Origin: Paenibacillus sp. cl123
Lineage (GTDB): Bacteria > Bacillota > Bacilli > Paenibacillales > NBRC-103111
NCBI RefSeq assembly: GCF_900101595.1
Contig: NZ_FMYY01000002.1
Coordinates: 186,001 to 250,000, forward strand
Reading direction: 5' to 3'
DNA: 64,000 nt
Part shown: positions 1 through 10,200 of the stretch, piece after piece
Layout: each line of letters starts with the position of its first letter
Position numbering within the stretch: the stretch's first letter is position 1
Made by a program: the position numbers and the translations under genes
Notes under the pieces: model-generated
Databases searched by the model: none
The model's input: the letters and a program-made list of their open reading frames with translations, nothing else
Told to the model about the DNA's origin: nothing

Positions 1-612
1 TCCGCTTCCGGCACGTTCTACTGGAATAACTCGGGCTACAAGCACATCGGAGAAATTCCGTATCTGTACCCGGTTAAGTCCGGAGTCGGGTCGCAGATGC
101 ATATCGTCGCACCGAAGGGCGTCGGCTCCGGAACCGTAACGGGAAGCACGTACGGCTCAGGTCCGCTGACCGTCACAAGCGCCGTGTATGGAGCCATGAT
201 CAACGACAATGAATATGTATTTATGACAGGAAAAAATGACCCGCAGCTTAATGTGACCGGCGCTAACTTCTTGTTCATCGGCAAAATCGGATATGCCAGC
301 TGGCAGGCGATGGCTTTGTTTGAAGGCAAAAAAATCGGCTTGGGCGGCTTCATCCTGGAGGTCATAAACGGGGATTTCGGATTCAGCGCCCAAAAGGTAA
401 GCCGTACGCTGATGAAGGGTCGTTTCGCCGGAAAAAGCGGAGGTTCGCTGCGCATTTCCCTGCCGTCGGATTTCTCCATGAACAACCTGGCGGTCAAGGT
501 TGACGGCGCATCCGTACCGTTTACGGTCAGCGGCCGCAGCATTTACTTCAATGTCGATATTGCGCAGTCGAACGGCTACAAAACGTACGAAATTACGTCC
601 AGCTTGAACTGA
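1..612 (+). CDS. C-terminal part of a secreted-type protein of unknown family (5' end outside window)
   Basis: The frame is open from the first base and ends at a TGA at 610-612, giving 203 visible residues with no start in the window. The visible part is rich in Gly, Ser, Thr and Val and has alternating hydrophobic residues, as in beta-sandwich tails of secreted polysaccharide-active proteins. The last 60 residues look like a small beta domain. No catalytic motif is recognisable, so no function is assigned. It sits upstream of a sugar-sensing two-component system and importer, which makes a role in polysaccharide breakdown plausible by context only. Confidence 0.6.
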   Translation, partial: SASGTFYWNNSGYKHIGEIPYLYPVKSGVGSQMHIVAPKGVGSGTVTGSTYGSGPLTVTSAVYGAMINDNEYVFMTGKNDPQLNVTGANFLFIGKIGYASWQAMALFEGKKIGLGGFILEVINGDFGFSAQKVSRTLMKGRFAGKSGGSLRISLPSDFSMNNLAVKVDGASVPFTVSGRSIYFNVDIAQSNGYKTYEITSSLN

Positions 613-658
613 CACCGATTTATCGCTCTGGCGCAAGCCTCCATATGCGCTCTTTTTT

Positions 659-690
659 GAAGGAGGTCCGCATGCGTGCGGATCTCCTTC
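659..690. other. Strong inverted repeat between the first gene and the response regulator
   Basis: A 14-bp stem (659-672 with 677-690, one wobble pair) with a 4-base loop lies 47 bases after the stop codon. No T-run follows on the plus strand; the T-run at 652-657 lies before it. It may act as a transcript-end or stability hairpin, but it is not a canonical terminator. Confidence 0.4.
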
Positions 691-771
691 ACATGAAAGG
701 AGATGGATAGGAAGCGTCCGGCTTGGCCGAAGTCATTGTTTTCAGCCTGAACCCTTGAGAGGAGGCGGCCT

Positions 772-1596
772 GTGCAAAGCATGAAGGTTATTATCGTGGA
801 AGATGTGAAAATTGTAAGAGAAACACTGGCCCGGCATATCGCCTGGCATAGCCTGGGCTTCGAGCTGGCCGGCCTGTCCGAAAACGGAGAACAGGCTCTG
901 GAGCTAATCGGCCGTGATCCCGAGCATCCGCCGGATCTGCTGGTTACGGACATCGGGATGCCGGTCATGGATGGCCTGGAGCTGATCCGGCGCGTGCGGG
1001 AGCAGTACCCTGCCACACGCTGCATCATCCTGTCGGGGCTCGGAGAGTTTCACCATGCGCAGGAGGCCATTAAGCTTGGCGTGACCGATTATGTGCTGAA
1101 GCCGGTCGATATCGAGGAGCTGACGGCCATCGTGACGAGGGTGGCGGAGTCGATTCGGGAAGAGCGGCGAAGCCGGGAGGAGCTGCGGGAGGCGCAGCGG
1201 ATTATGCGCAATCATCTGCCGCATCTGGCCGAAAGCCAGCTGCCGGGAGTTCCGGGCCAGCTGAAAATCAGCCGAACCGTCGAGAAAATTTTGCAGCTGA
1301 TCAAAGCCGAGCTGACCTCCAGCAGCTTGACCCTGCAGTTTATTGCGGACAGCGTCTATCTGAGCGAGAAGTATGTGAACAGCGTGTTCAAGCAGGCGAT
1401 GGGGACGACGATCGCCAGTTACATCATCGCGCAGAAGATGGAGCTGGCCGGCCGGCTGCTGCAGGAGCCGGAGGTCAAAGTCTATGAAGTATGCGGCCGT
1501 GTCGGCTATGCGGACAACGATCATTTTCGCGAAAGCTTCAAGAAGCATCATGGCTGCACCCCGACGGAGTTCCGCAACCGGTATCTTTATTCCTGA
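772..1596 (+). CDS. AraC-type response regulator (YesN-like)
   Basis: 274 residues. An N-terminal receiver domain (about 4-125) has the acidic pair E10/D11, the phospho-acceptor D60 in a VTDIGMP context and K110 in VLKP. A C-terminal AraC/XylS double helix-turn-helix (about 170-272) ends in the familiar GCTPTEFRNRY tail. The GTG at 772 is chosen because AGGAGG at 760-765 is 6 bases upstream; an in-frame ATG at 781 is the alternative. It is shorter than the usual YesN (about 360-540 residues) because the linker is short. The gene for the partner kinase follows 28 bases later. By family and context it activates the importer and glycosidase genes downstream in response to an extracellular saccharide. 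Confidence 0.9.
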   Translation: MQSMKVIIVEDVKIVRETLARHIAWHSLGFELAGLSENGEQALELIGRDPEHPPDLLVTDIGMPVMDGLELIRRVREQYPATRCIILSGLGEFHHAQEAIKLGVTDYVLKPVDIEELTAIVTRVAESIREERRSREELREAQRIMRNHLPHLAESQLPGVPGQLKISRTVEKILQLIKAELTSSSLTLQFIADSVYLSEKYVNSVFKQAMGTTIASYIIAQKMELAGRLLQEPEVKVYEVCGRVGYADNDHFRESFKKHHGCTPTEFRNRYLYS

Positions 1597-1624
1597 CAGC
1601 CGAGAGGAAAAAGGGGGAGTCAGC

Positions 1625-3442
1625 TTGGAAGTCATCATCACCCGCCGGCGCCGCAAGCCTTCCCGGCTCTATCACCGGATCGTCATTCCGGTTACGATGC
1701 TGCTGATCGCGCTTGTGCTGACACTCACCTTGAGCGCGGGGGCGGTTCTTGTCGCGATGCAGAACGCTCAAACCGAGCGAGAGGTCCGGCAGTCGATGGA
1801 TTACGTGTACCGGAGCGTCTGGTACCAGTTCAACAGCCTCAAAAACATACCAAGCTTTATTTTGTCCAGCCGGGAGCTGGAGAGCATGCTGGAGCAGCGC
1901 TACACCTCGAGGGAGGACGCGGTCAATGATTACTTCAGTTTGTTCACCGAGCTGGAAAGCATGTCGCTGATCTCGCTGCTCAATGAAGTGGACCCCTACA
2001 ACCATGCCCAGATTTCATACATGGTGTCTGTGCTGGTCGGCCAATCCAGCGGCTTGTATGAGCTGGCTACGGACCGGGTAGCGACAGTTGGGGGCATCTA
2101 CAAAGATGACGATGTGCGGGAGGCCGGCTGGTACCGCAAGCTGTCGGAGGCGGGCAATCCGATGGTATGGTGGGCGGAGCCCCGGCCGGAGGGAGGCGGC
2201 TACATCTATACGGCGAAGCGCAAGGTCAGTTTGAAGGACGGGCGCGATCTGGGCGTGGTGGTGGTGGCGTACAGCATTCAGAATATCGGGGCCATTCTGA
2301 GCCGCAGCGGACTCGTGCAGGGTGAATATTTACTGGTCGATGACGAGAGCCGGATCGTGTACGGAAGCGGAATTTCTCTCGGGGAAGACAAGGGCAGGGG
2401 AGCGTTCCTAGAAGCGAGGACAGAGAGCGGCTCGGGCACCTTCCGGGAGCAAGTTGGCGATGAGCTTGCCTGGGTATCGTCCAGGGAATATGAGAATGGC
2501 TGGCGGCTGATTTCGATCGTGCCGGTGAAGCATCTGGACGATTATTCGGGATGGATCGTCGGCATCGTATTGACCGCCAGCCTGCTCGTCATCCTCGTCA
2601 CGTCCTTGCTCCTTCGCCGCATAGCCGCCCGGTTGTCCAGGCCGATCACGGAGCTGGCTGGCGTCATGAAGCGGGTAGAGCTGGGGGATCTCCAGGAGCC
2701 GGAGCGCAAGAGGCCTACGATGATCGAGGAGATCGATCTGCTGCATCGCGGGTACAGTCATATGATTGCGCGGCTGAATCAGCTCATCCAGGAAGTGTAT
2801 GTCCAGGACCTTACGGCCAAGCAGCTTCAGCTGGAGCTGCTTCAGGCTCAGATCAACCCGCATTTTATGTACAACACGCTGGACATGATCAACTGCCGCG
2901 CCTTGTCCAGGGGCGATCCGGAGACCGGGCGAATTTCGCGGCTGCTGGCAAGCGTGCTGAGGCTTGGGCTGAATAACGGAAGTCCGACCATTTTGCTCGC
3001 CGATGAGCTCAGGCAGGTGCGCAGCTATTTGGACATTCAGATGCTGATGAACGAAGGGTTGTCTTATACGATTGAAGCGGACGAAGGGCTTGCCGGGACC
3101 CGGGTCGTTCATTTTATGCTTCAGCCGGTCGTGGAGAACTGCATCGTACACGGTTTTCGCGCGAAGCGGGGGGATTGCCGGATTCGCATCCGGGCTTGGC
3201 GCGTCCGCCGGGAGCTGCTGATCGAGGTCAGCGATAACGGCTGCGGGGTCGATGCGTCCTTGCTGAATCAGGCTTTGGAGGGCGGGGCGCCGCCGGGTGC
3301 AGCGGGCTTCGGCACGCGCAATGTCGACCGGCGGATCAAGCTTCACGCCGGACCCGGGTACGGCGTCCGCTATGAGGAAACGACGGAGGAAGGGACTTGT
3401 GTGCGGATACGCCTGCCGGCTGAGGAGGCCGCAGCGGAATAA
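1625..3442 (+). CDS. Sensor histidine kinase (YesM-like)
   Basis: 605 residues from a TTG at 1625, chosen because AAGGGGGAG at 1611-1619 sits 5 bases upstream; an ATG at 1484 would overlap the regulator gene by over 100 bases and has no ribosome site. Order: a basic N-terminus, TM1 (about 14-42), an extracellular sensor region (about 43-305), TM2 (about 306-330), HAMP, a His_kinase (HisKA_5) segment with the phospho-acceptor H413 in INPHFMYNTLD, then HATPase_c with an N box (VVENCIVHG) and a DNGCGV G box. It pairs with the upstream AraC-type regulator. The extracellular region suggests a ligand sensed outside the cell, probably a sugar or a sugar-loaded binding protein. Confidence 0.9.
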   Translation: MEVIITRRRRKPSRLYHRIVIPVTMLLIALVLTLTLSAGAVLVAMQNAQTEREVRQSMDYVYRSVWYQFNSLKNIPSFILSSRELESMLEQRYTSREDAVNDYFSLFTELESMSLISLLNEVDPYNHAQISYMVSVLVGQSSGLYELATDRVATVGGIYKDDDVREAGWYRKLSEAGNPMVWWAEPRPEGGGYIYTAKRKVSLKDGRDLGVVVVAYSIQNIGAILSRSGLVQGEYLLVDDESRIVYGSGISLGEDKGRGAFLEARTESGSGTFREQVGDELAWVSSREYENGWRLISIVPVKHLDDYSGWIVGIVLTASLLVILVTSLLLRRIAARLSRPITELAGVMKRVELGDLQEPERKRPTMIEEIDLLHRGYSHMIARLNQLIQEVYVQDLTAKQLQLELLQAQINPHFMYNTLDMINCRALSRGDPETGRISRLLASVLRLGLNNGSPTILLADELRQVRSYLDIQMLMNEGLSYTIEADEGLAGTRVVHFMLQPVVENCIVHGFRAKRGDCRIRIRAWRVRRELLIEVSDNGCGVDASLLNQALEGGAPPGAAGFGTRNVDRRIKLHAGPGYGVRYEETTEEGTCVRIRLPAEEAAAE

Positions 3443-3458
3443 TGCCAAAAGCTCTGTC

Positions 3459-3523
3459 TTTTCCCCGGGTATATCGTTCTTCCCCCGGGTATAAAGGGCC
3501 GCCGCTATCCTTTATCCTATAGA
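3459..3523 (+). promoter_or_regulatory. Direct-repeat operator and probable activated promoter for the importer operon
   Basis: The 11-mer CCCCGGGTATA occurs at 3463-3473 and again at 3483-3493, exactly 20 bp apart (about two helical turns), each preceded by a TCTT/TTTT stretch. A -10-like TATAGA lies at 3518-3523, and the expected -35 position (about 3495-3500) is poor and abuts the second repeat. This is the layout expected for an AraC-family activator at a weak promoter; the natural candidate is the response regulator encoded at 772-1596. Confidence 0.5.
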
Positions 3524-3601
3524 TGTAAGCCTTTTCCCGGTATGATGGCCACATGCCGAAGGGCAAGGGATAAGCTTATAGGGAAGGGAGCTGAAGCGGC
3601 C

Positions 3602-4555
3602 GTGAGCACGGTAACTCAAACGAACAGGGCGGCAAGCGGGCTCCGGAGCAAAGCCGTCTGGGCCCGCATATGGAGATTCCGCTTGCTGTACATCATGCTG
3701 ATTCCTGCCGCGGTCTGGGTATTCCTATTCGACTATGTGCCGATTTACGGGCTTAGTACGGCATTCCTGCATTATAACTATGTGCAAGGGATATCCGGCA
3801 GCGAGTGGGCGGGCCTTCATTATTTCCGTCAGCTGTTCGAGTCGGAGATGTTCCGCAATGCCTTGACCAACACGATTATCATCAATTTGTATAAAATGAT
3901 CAGCGGCTTTCTGTGTCCGATCGCTCTGGCGCTGGCGCTAAGCGAGGTGAGAACGCTCTGGTACCGCAAGACGCTGCAGACGGCCGTCTACCTGCCTCGC
4001 TTTGTCTCGTGGGTCGTGTACGGGGGGCTGATTACGATCCTGCTGTCTCCGGAGACGGGGATCGTCAACCGGCTGATCGTGCTGCTCGGCGGCGAGGCGG
4101 TGTACTTTCTGGCTGAGCCGCAGCTGTTCCGGGGATTGCTCGTCATCACGGACGCGATGAAGGAAATGGGCTGGGCCGCCATCGTCTATATCGCGGCGAT
4201 CAGCGGCATCAACCCCGAGATGTACGAAGCGGCTATCGTGGATGGGGCGACCAGACTCCAGCGGGTTATCCGCATTACGCTCCCGGGCATTGCGACGACG
4301 ATTGTCGTGCTGTTTATTCTTCGCATCGGCTTTATTATGAGCGCAGGGATCGATCAGGTGCTGAATCTGTATAATCCGATGGTGTACGAGGCGGGAGACA
4401 TCCTCGACACCTATATTTACCGGATGGGCATCGAGCAGTTCAATGTTTCCCTTGCGACCGCTGCGGACGCCGTGAAGGGGATCGTCGGCTTGGTTCTCGT
4501 GCTGATTACGAACGCCATTGCCAGGCGGATCGACAGCGATACCGGCATTTTCTGA
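3602..4555 (+). CDS. ABC transporter permease, LplB family (oligosaccharide import)
   Basis: 317 residues from a GTG at 3602 with GGGAAGGGAG upstream (3581-3590). An ATG at 3542 is in frame but lies near the inferred transcription start, so it is less likely. About six transmembrane helices are visible, and the permease EAA loop reads YEAAIVDGATRLQRV. This family forms the membrane channel of carbohydrate-uptake (CUT1) ABC importers, together with a YtcP/LplC-type partner, which is the next gene 14 bases downstream. No ATPase gene is nearby; such systems usually share an MsmX-type ATPase encoded elsewhere. Confidence 0.92.
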   Translation: MSTVTQTNRAASGLRSKAVWARIWRFRLLYIMLIPAAVWVFLFDYVPIYGLSTAFLHYNYVQGISGSEWAGLHYFRQLFESEMFRNALTNTIIINLYKMISGFLCPIALALALSEVRTLWYRKTLQTAVYLPRFVSWVVYGGLITILLSPETGIVNRLIVLLGGEAVYFLAEPQLFRGLLVITDAMKEMGWAAIVYIAAISGINPEMYEAAIVDGATRLQRVIRITLPGIATTIVVLFILRIGFIMSAGIDQVLNLYNPMVYEAGDILDTYIYRMGIEQFNVSLATAADAVKGIVGLVLVLITNAIARRIDSDTGIF

Positions 4556-4569
4556 AAGGAGGGAAAAGC

Positions 4570-5475
4570 ATGGCAGTGAACCGTCGCAAAGCATGGCGAA
4601 GCCGAATGGAATGGAACGAGAAGCTGTTCGTTGGCCTGAATTATTCGGTCCTGACGCTCATCACGCTGATCATCGTGCTGCCCTTCTGGTATGTGCTGAT
4701 CGTATCGATAACCCCCTATCAGGAATTTATGGAGCGGGGCGGCCTTATCTTGTTTCCGACCCAGTTCAGCCTGGAGTATTACGAATATTTGCTCCGTGAA
4801 GGCTCGACGATTTACAAAGCCTACTACACGACGATTCGCAATACGGCCGGCGGCGTCGTGCTGGCGCTGTTCCTGACGGCAACGTCGGCCTATGCGCTGG
4901 CAGAGAAGCGATTGCCCGGCCGGCGATGGATTTTGCTGTTCTTCGTGCTGACGCTGTTTTTCCGGGGAGGGACGGTGCCCCTCTATATTACGGTGAAGCA
5001 GATGGGGCTGCTGAATACCGATGTCATTCTTATCTTGATTATGGCCTACAGCGCTTTTCTGATGATTATCATGAAAACGTTTTTCGAATCGCTGCCCGAA
5101 AGTCTGCGCGAATCTGCGGCGATCGACGGAGCCTCCGAATTCCGCATCCTGTGGCAGATCGTGATTCCGCTGTCGATGCCTGCGTTCGCCTCTATCGGCC
5201 TGATGTACATGGTGACGTATTGGAATGATTTCTTCAACGCTTTGCTGTACGTATCCGACTGGAACAAGGCGCCGGTGCAGCTGGTGCTGCGGACGATTAT
5301 CGCCAACTCGAGCCTGCCGCCCGAGCTGCTCGAAGCGGCCGGTACGACGCCGCCCCCGACGGTAGGCATTCAGATGGCTTGCATCATTATCGTGGCTATG
5401 CCGATGCTCGTCATTTATCCGTTTCTGCAGAAGTATTTTCAGCAGGGGATGCTCATCGGCTCCATCAAAGGGTAA
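4570..5475 (+). CDS. ABC transporter permease, YtcP/LplC family (oligosaccharide import)
   Basis: 301 residues; AAAGGAGGG directly after the stop of the preceding permease fixes the ATG start. About six transmembrane helices. The EAA loop reads ESAAIDGASEFRILW, and the C-terminus MLIGSIKG is typical of the family. It is the second half of the heterodimeric importer channel, encoded between its partner permease and the lipoprotein binder. Confidence 0.92.
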   Translation: MAVNRRKAWRSRMEWNEKLFVGLNYSVLTLITLIIVLPFWYVLIVSITPYQEFMERGGLILFPTQFSLEYYEYLLREGSTIYKAYYTTIRNTAGGVVLALFLTATSAYALAEKRLPGRRWILLFFVLTLFFRGGTVPLYITVKQMGLLNTDVILILIMAYSAFLMIIMKTFFESLPESLRESAAIDGASEFRILWQIVIPLSMPAFASIGLMYMVTYWNDFFNALLYVSDWNKAPVQLVLRTIIANSSLPPELLEAAGTTPPPTVGIQMACIIIVAMPMLVIYPFLQKYFQQGMLIGSIKG

Positions 5476-5500
5476 CTTATGAAATGGGAGGTTCATGACT

Positions 5501-7153
5501 ATGGAAAGCAACCGCAAATTGCCTTACGCCGTAATGTCCGCTCTGCTGCTCAGCGCAGTAGCGGTCACCGCCTGCACGAGCGGCGGAGGAACGGAGGGAG
5601 AGCCGAAGAAGACGGGCCCGGCTCCGTCTCCGGCTCCCGGAACTAACCAGGGTGCGGGACCCCAGGCGGAGGAGGCATATGAAATCAAGTGGCTGCGTGC
5701 CATCGACGTGTCGAAGCCGTATGATCCGGGCAAGGATGTCATTAAATCGGCGGTTGAGAAAGCGCTTAACGTCAAGTTCAATGTGGAGCTTGTCGACAAT
5801 CAGCAGTATAAGACGAAGCTGAACCTGAAGATGTCCAGCGGCGATATGCCGGATCTCGTGCGCATCGATGTAGCCGATGATTTTCAGAAATATGCGCCAC
5901 AGGGCGCTTTCGCCGATCTGACGCAGCTGATCAATGAGAAAAACACGCCGAACCTGCTCAAGGAGGTAAGCCCGGCCATCCTGGAGCTGTCGAAGGTGAA
6001 CGGCAAAATCTACGGGATTCCTTATGCGGGAGGTCCGGGCTCGGGCTACCGATGGAATATCGTGATGCGCAGCGACTACTTGCAGGCGGCCGGCGTGCAG
6101 CTGCCGAAGACGCTCGACGACTATTACGCGGCGCTCAAGAAAATCAAGGAGCTGAAGCCGGAGGTCATCCCGCTCGGCGGCTATACGGCGCAGATCGGCG
6201 ATGTCAAGTATGCGAACAACTCCTTTGACCATGTATTCGGGGCGTTCGGCGTGACGCCGGGTTATTTTACCCAGAAGGACGGCAAGTTCAGCAACTATGA
6301 TATCGACCCGCGTACCCGCGACGCGCTGGCTTTCCTGCAGAAGATGTACGGAGAAGGTCTGATCGACAAGGAATTCGCCACAATCAAGGAGGAGCAGCTG
6401 CGCGACAAGCTGTACTCCGGCAAGCTGTTCTCCTGGATGGGCTGGTGGTCCACGGCGAGCGATTACGACACTCAGATCGAGACGTTCGAAGCGAAGAAAT
6501 CCGGCAAGATGGGCAAGGACGACAAGCTGCCGGATCAGTCGGATCTGCCGTTCAAATATTTGGCCCTTACCGATGCGCTCACAGGCAAAGACGGCATCTA
6601 CGTGGCTCCGCAGGGAGCGCCCTTCGGGCAAGTGTTTGCGATCAGCGCCAAGACGAAAAATCCGGAGCGGCTGCTGTCCATTTTCGACAAAGGGCTGGCC
6701 CAAGACAATCAGCTGCTCAGCATATGGGGCATCGAAAATGTCGACTATGCGATCGAGAACGGCAAGCTGAAGCAGAAGGTCGATCATATCGATCCGAAAA
6801 CGCAGGTCGATAAGGACGGCAACTTCCGGGGCATGCAGGGTTATACTTGGGCGCCGGGGCTGAACGGCTGGCCCCGCTACCTGGAAGCGACTCCGCTTCG
6901 CCGGGAGCAGGCGCTCGGCATAGCGATCAATAATAAGTATCAAGTTCAGGACGCCTCCAACTACCTGGTTTCCCCGACGAAAATCGCCAAGCTGAAGGAA
7001 CTTAACACGCTGCGCGACTCGTACTTTACGCAGATCATCATGGGCGGAGACCTGAAGAAGTTTGACGAATTCACAGCCAAATGGAAGTCTCAGGGAGGCG
7101 ATCAGATCCTCAAGGAGCTGGAAGAGTCCTACAAGCAGAAGCTGGGCAAGTAA
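5501..7153 (+). CDS. Extracellular solute-binding lipoprotein (LplA-like)
   Basis: About 550 residues. A basic N-terminus, a hydrophobic segment and a cysteine in VAVTAC form a lipoprotein signal peptide; a Gly/Pro/Ala linker follows and then a large two-lobe binding protein. The start is ATG 5501 because GGGAGG (5486-5491) is 9 bases upstream; ATG 5495 is in frame but only 3 bases from it. It would capture an oligosaccharide and deliver it to the two permeases encoded just upstream. The substrate cannot be read from the sequence; the downstream clan GH-A glycosidase suggests a plant or algal polysaccharide fragment. Confidence 0.9.
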   Translation: MESNRKLPYAVMSALLLSAVAVTACTSGGGTEGEPKKTGPAPSPAPGTNQGAGPQAEEAYEIKWLRAIDVSKPYDPGKDVIKSAVEKALNVKFNVELVDNQQYKTKLNLKMSSGDMPDLVRIDVADDFQKYAPQGAFADLTQLINEKNTPNLLKEVSPAILELSKVNGKIYGIPYAGGPGSGYRWNIVMRSDYLQAAGVQLPKTLDDYYAALKKIKELKPEVIPLGGYTAQIGDVKYANNSFDHVFGAFGVTPGYFTQKDGKFSNYDIDPRTRDALAFLQKMYGEGLIDKEFATIKEEQLRDKLYSGKLFSWMGWWSTASDYDTQIETFEAKKSGKMGKDDKLPDQSDLPFKYLALTDALTGKDGIYVAPQGAPFGQVFAISAKTKNPERLLSIFDKGLAQDNQLLSIWGIENVDYAIENGKLKQKVDHIDPKTQVDKDGNFRGMQGYTWAPGLNGWPRYLEATPLRREQALGIAINNKYQVQDASNYLVSPTKIAKLKELNTLRDSYFTQIIMGGDLKKFDEFTAKWKSQGGDQILKELEESYKQKLGK

Positions 7154-7177
7154 GCCGTAAATTCCGCCAATCGCAAC

Positions 7178-7215
7178 GCCGCATTCCGCCAGCAAGCCCG
7201 CAGGCGGAATGCGGC
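7178..7215 (+). other. Perfect 13-bp hairpin between binding-protein gene and glycosidase gene
   Basis: GCCGCATTCCGCC (7178-7190) pairs perfectly with 7203-7215 around a 12-base loop, 25 bases after the stop of the binding-protein gene. No T-run follows. It may protect the 3' end of the upstream message or limit read-through into the very large glycosidase gene, so that the binder is made in excess. Confidence 0.5.
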
Positions 7216-7291
7216 CATTGCTGCCCTCTGGACGTCGGCAGCCGGATGCGTGCGGCTATGGATAAATGTTCTGCAAAGGGGGAGGGATCGT

Positions 7292-10200
7292 ATGTATAAG
7301 CGAAATTTACGAAGAAAGGGGCAGCAAAAAATCTGTTTATTGATGATTGCTTGTTTGCTGGGCGTGCTGCTTCCGGTACCGGAGGCGGCAGGGGCTGTCC
7401 CGGCGCAAGCAGAGCAGGTATCGTTCTATGAAAATTTTGAAAGCGCAACCAACCGATGGGACGGAAGCGGCTGGGTCAAAGAGCCGGATGTGGAAGCGGG
7501 CTCCCAGGTCGGCGTATTGTCCTCGTCGAACGGTCAATATCCGACCGTGCGGGTGAAGCCGGGGGCATGGACCGGCTATGCCGACACCAATGCGGACTAT
7601 ACGTATTCCTTCAGGGCCAGAGCTGAGGAGGCGGCCTCCGGCGCGCCTAAGTTTATCCGCACGATCTTCCGTTACGACGTCTCTGCAGGGAGCGCGCCCA
7701 ATTATTATTATTTCGAGGTGCGTCCTGGGGTCAAGTCCGTTTATTTCGGCAAATACGCGGGAGGCGTCGATACCCGCCTGTCCGGTCCTTATCCGATCGG
7801 CGGCAAGCTGCCTGAATTTGGCGAGAACTTCTGGTTCGACTACACGGTTGCGGTTTCGGGAGACCGGTTCGCGCTTTCCATCGGCGGAGCGCTGATCGCC
7901 GAGGTGTCGGATGGCTCCTATGCCCGGGGGACGATCGGATTTGCCGTGAAAAATGCGGTGCTGCGGGTCGATGAAGTCCGAGTCGTGGCGGGTCAGCCGC
8001 CCGGACCGCAGATCAATCATACGCCGCCGGCCGGCATGCAGGCGGGGACGCCGCTGACGATCACCGCCTCGATCTATGAGCCGACGGTATCCTCCTCCGT
8101 GTACGCGGCAGGGACGCTTACGGCGGAAGTCTTCTACGGGTATGGGGAAGCGGAGCCCGTGCAAGCCGTAACGATGCACGGTACGGGCGGCTCCCAGTAC
8201 GCGGCGACGATTCCGGCCTCGGCCGTCGGGCCGCTGCATTACTATATCCGCGCGGTCGGCAGCGAGGGACGGACGTCTACGAGCCCTGCGGCCGGCGTTT
8301 ATACGGTTCCGGTGGAGACCGCTCATCTGGCGGTAACCCATACGCCTCCTGCAAGCGTCCCCTATAACGCCGATGCTGCGGGTACGTTTGCCTTAAGCGG
8401 CCTGGCCGAGGGCTCTACCGTCGTGGCCGGCGTCTATTACCGGTACGGCAGCGAGACCGCGTTGTCCTACGCGGAGGCTGTGCAGGCGGAGGACAGCTTC
8501 TCCTTCGTCATTCCGGGCACGAATCAGCATAGCAGCGTCAGCTATTATATCGAAGCCCGCGGCTCTGACGGGTCCGTAGGCCGGTCGCCGGAGACGGGGG
8601 AGCATACGTATGCGGTGCGCCCGTTTGTACGTTATTTTACGGACTTTGAGCAGGATCAGGTCGGAAGCATGCCCGTCAACTGGGCCAAACGCGGGAGCCT
8701 GGCGGAAGTCGGCGTCTATGACGACGGGAGCGGCAACAAGGTGCTGCGCTTCGCCAGCAAGAAGGATGGCGACAATGCCTCCGCCAAGCTTGTGCATTCG
8801 CTGTACCAGAACCTTGATCACGTCAAAGTAAAATTCCGGGCCAAATACGTCAACCGCAATCCGAACCCAAGCACGTTCTATAATTTATGGCGGCTGCGTT
8901 ACAGGGCTTCGGACAACGGCTTGTACAACACGATGGAATGGTCGACCCATAATACGAAATATATCATGTTCCGCCGTACGCCGGAGGGCGGTTATACGAA
9001 CGGCAATTATTACCGGTCGGCTCCGGACGAATGGCATACGTATGAAGTCGAAGCCTCCGGCATTCACCACCGGCTCCTGATCGATGGCGAGGAGGTGATC
9101 TCATTCGACGACTTCTCCGAGGATGCGCCGAAGAAGGGATTCCTGCAGTTCGACACGGTGAATGGGCTGGAGCTGCTGATCGACGATCTGGAGATTACGC
9201 CGCTGCCGCCGCCGTTCACATTCTATGCTCAGCCGTCCGGAGGATATGCCGGGATCTATGAGGCGGGCGAGCCGGTCGGACTGGATGTTACGGCGGGCTC
9301 GGGTCCTCAGCCGCAGGCGTTCAAGGTCACCTATTCGCTCTCGCGCGCCGACGGCAGCCGGGAGGAGGTCGCGGCAGGCAGCCGGGTGCTGACGCTGGCC
9401 CCGAACTCGCAGCTGACGGAGACGATCGGGCTTGAGCCGGCGCCGCAGGCTATCGGCACTTATGATCTGCGGGTAGAGCTGGAGGTGGACGGCGTCCAGG
9501 CTCCGGAGAAAACGAGAGTGATGCGGATAGCTCTGGTCCGCCGTACGGCGGCGATCAGTCAGCCGGATCTGGAGCATGCGAGCAAGTTCGGCTTCAACAC
9601 CGGCTACGATCCGACCTGGGATGACGATATGCTGGACAGCGTGGCGGAGATGGGCGTCCGGCACGCGCGGCAGGAGTTCGACTGGGCGCCGGTCGATCGC
9701 AACAACGGAGCTTATGATTTCTCGGCTTACGATGAGATCGTCCAGCATATGGGGGAACGGGGCATCACGGTTTCTCCCATCATGGGGATCGCGACCAATG
9801 GCGCGTACGATAGCCCGGGCGTGGTCGATACACCAGCAGCGCTGGAGGCGCTCGGCGCTTTCACCCGCGAGCTGGTAGGGCGCTACAAAGGGAAAATCCG
9901 CAGGTGGGAGATGCCCAACGAGCCGGAGCTTGCTTTCCGTCCGTATATTCCGCAAGAGCTTGTTCAGGTGCAGAAAACGTTCTACCGGAACATGAAACAG
10001 GCCGATTTCGACGCCGTGCTGATGGCCGGCGACCATACGTCAGGCGTCGTAGGCGTGCTGCCAGGCGAGCTGGAGCTTGGCTCCTACGCATACGCCGATG
10101 CCTTCTCCTACCACAGGTACACGTATGGCGTCATGCCCGACGGCTTCATTCAGCAGCAGACCGGCGGCGTCCAGGAGCTGGTGAATGAGCTGGGCGGCTG

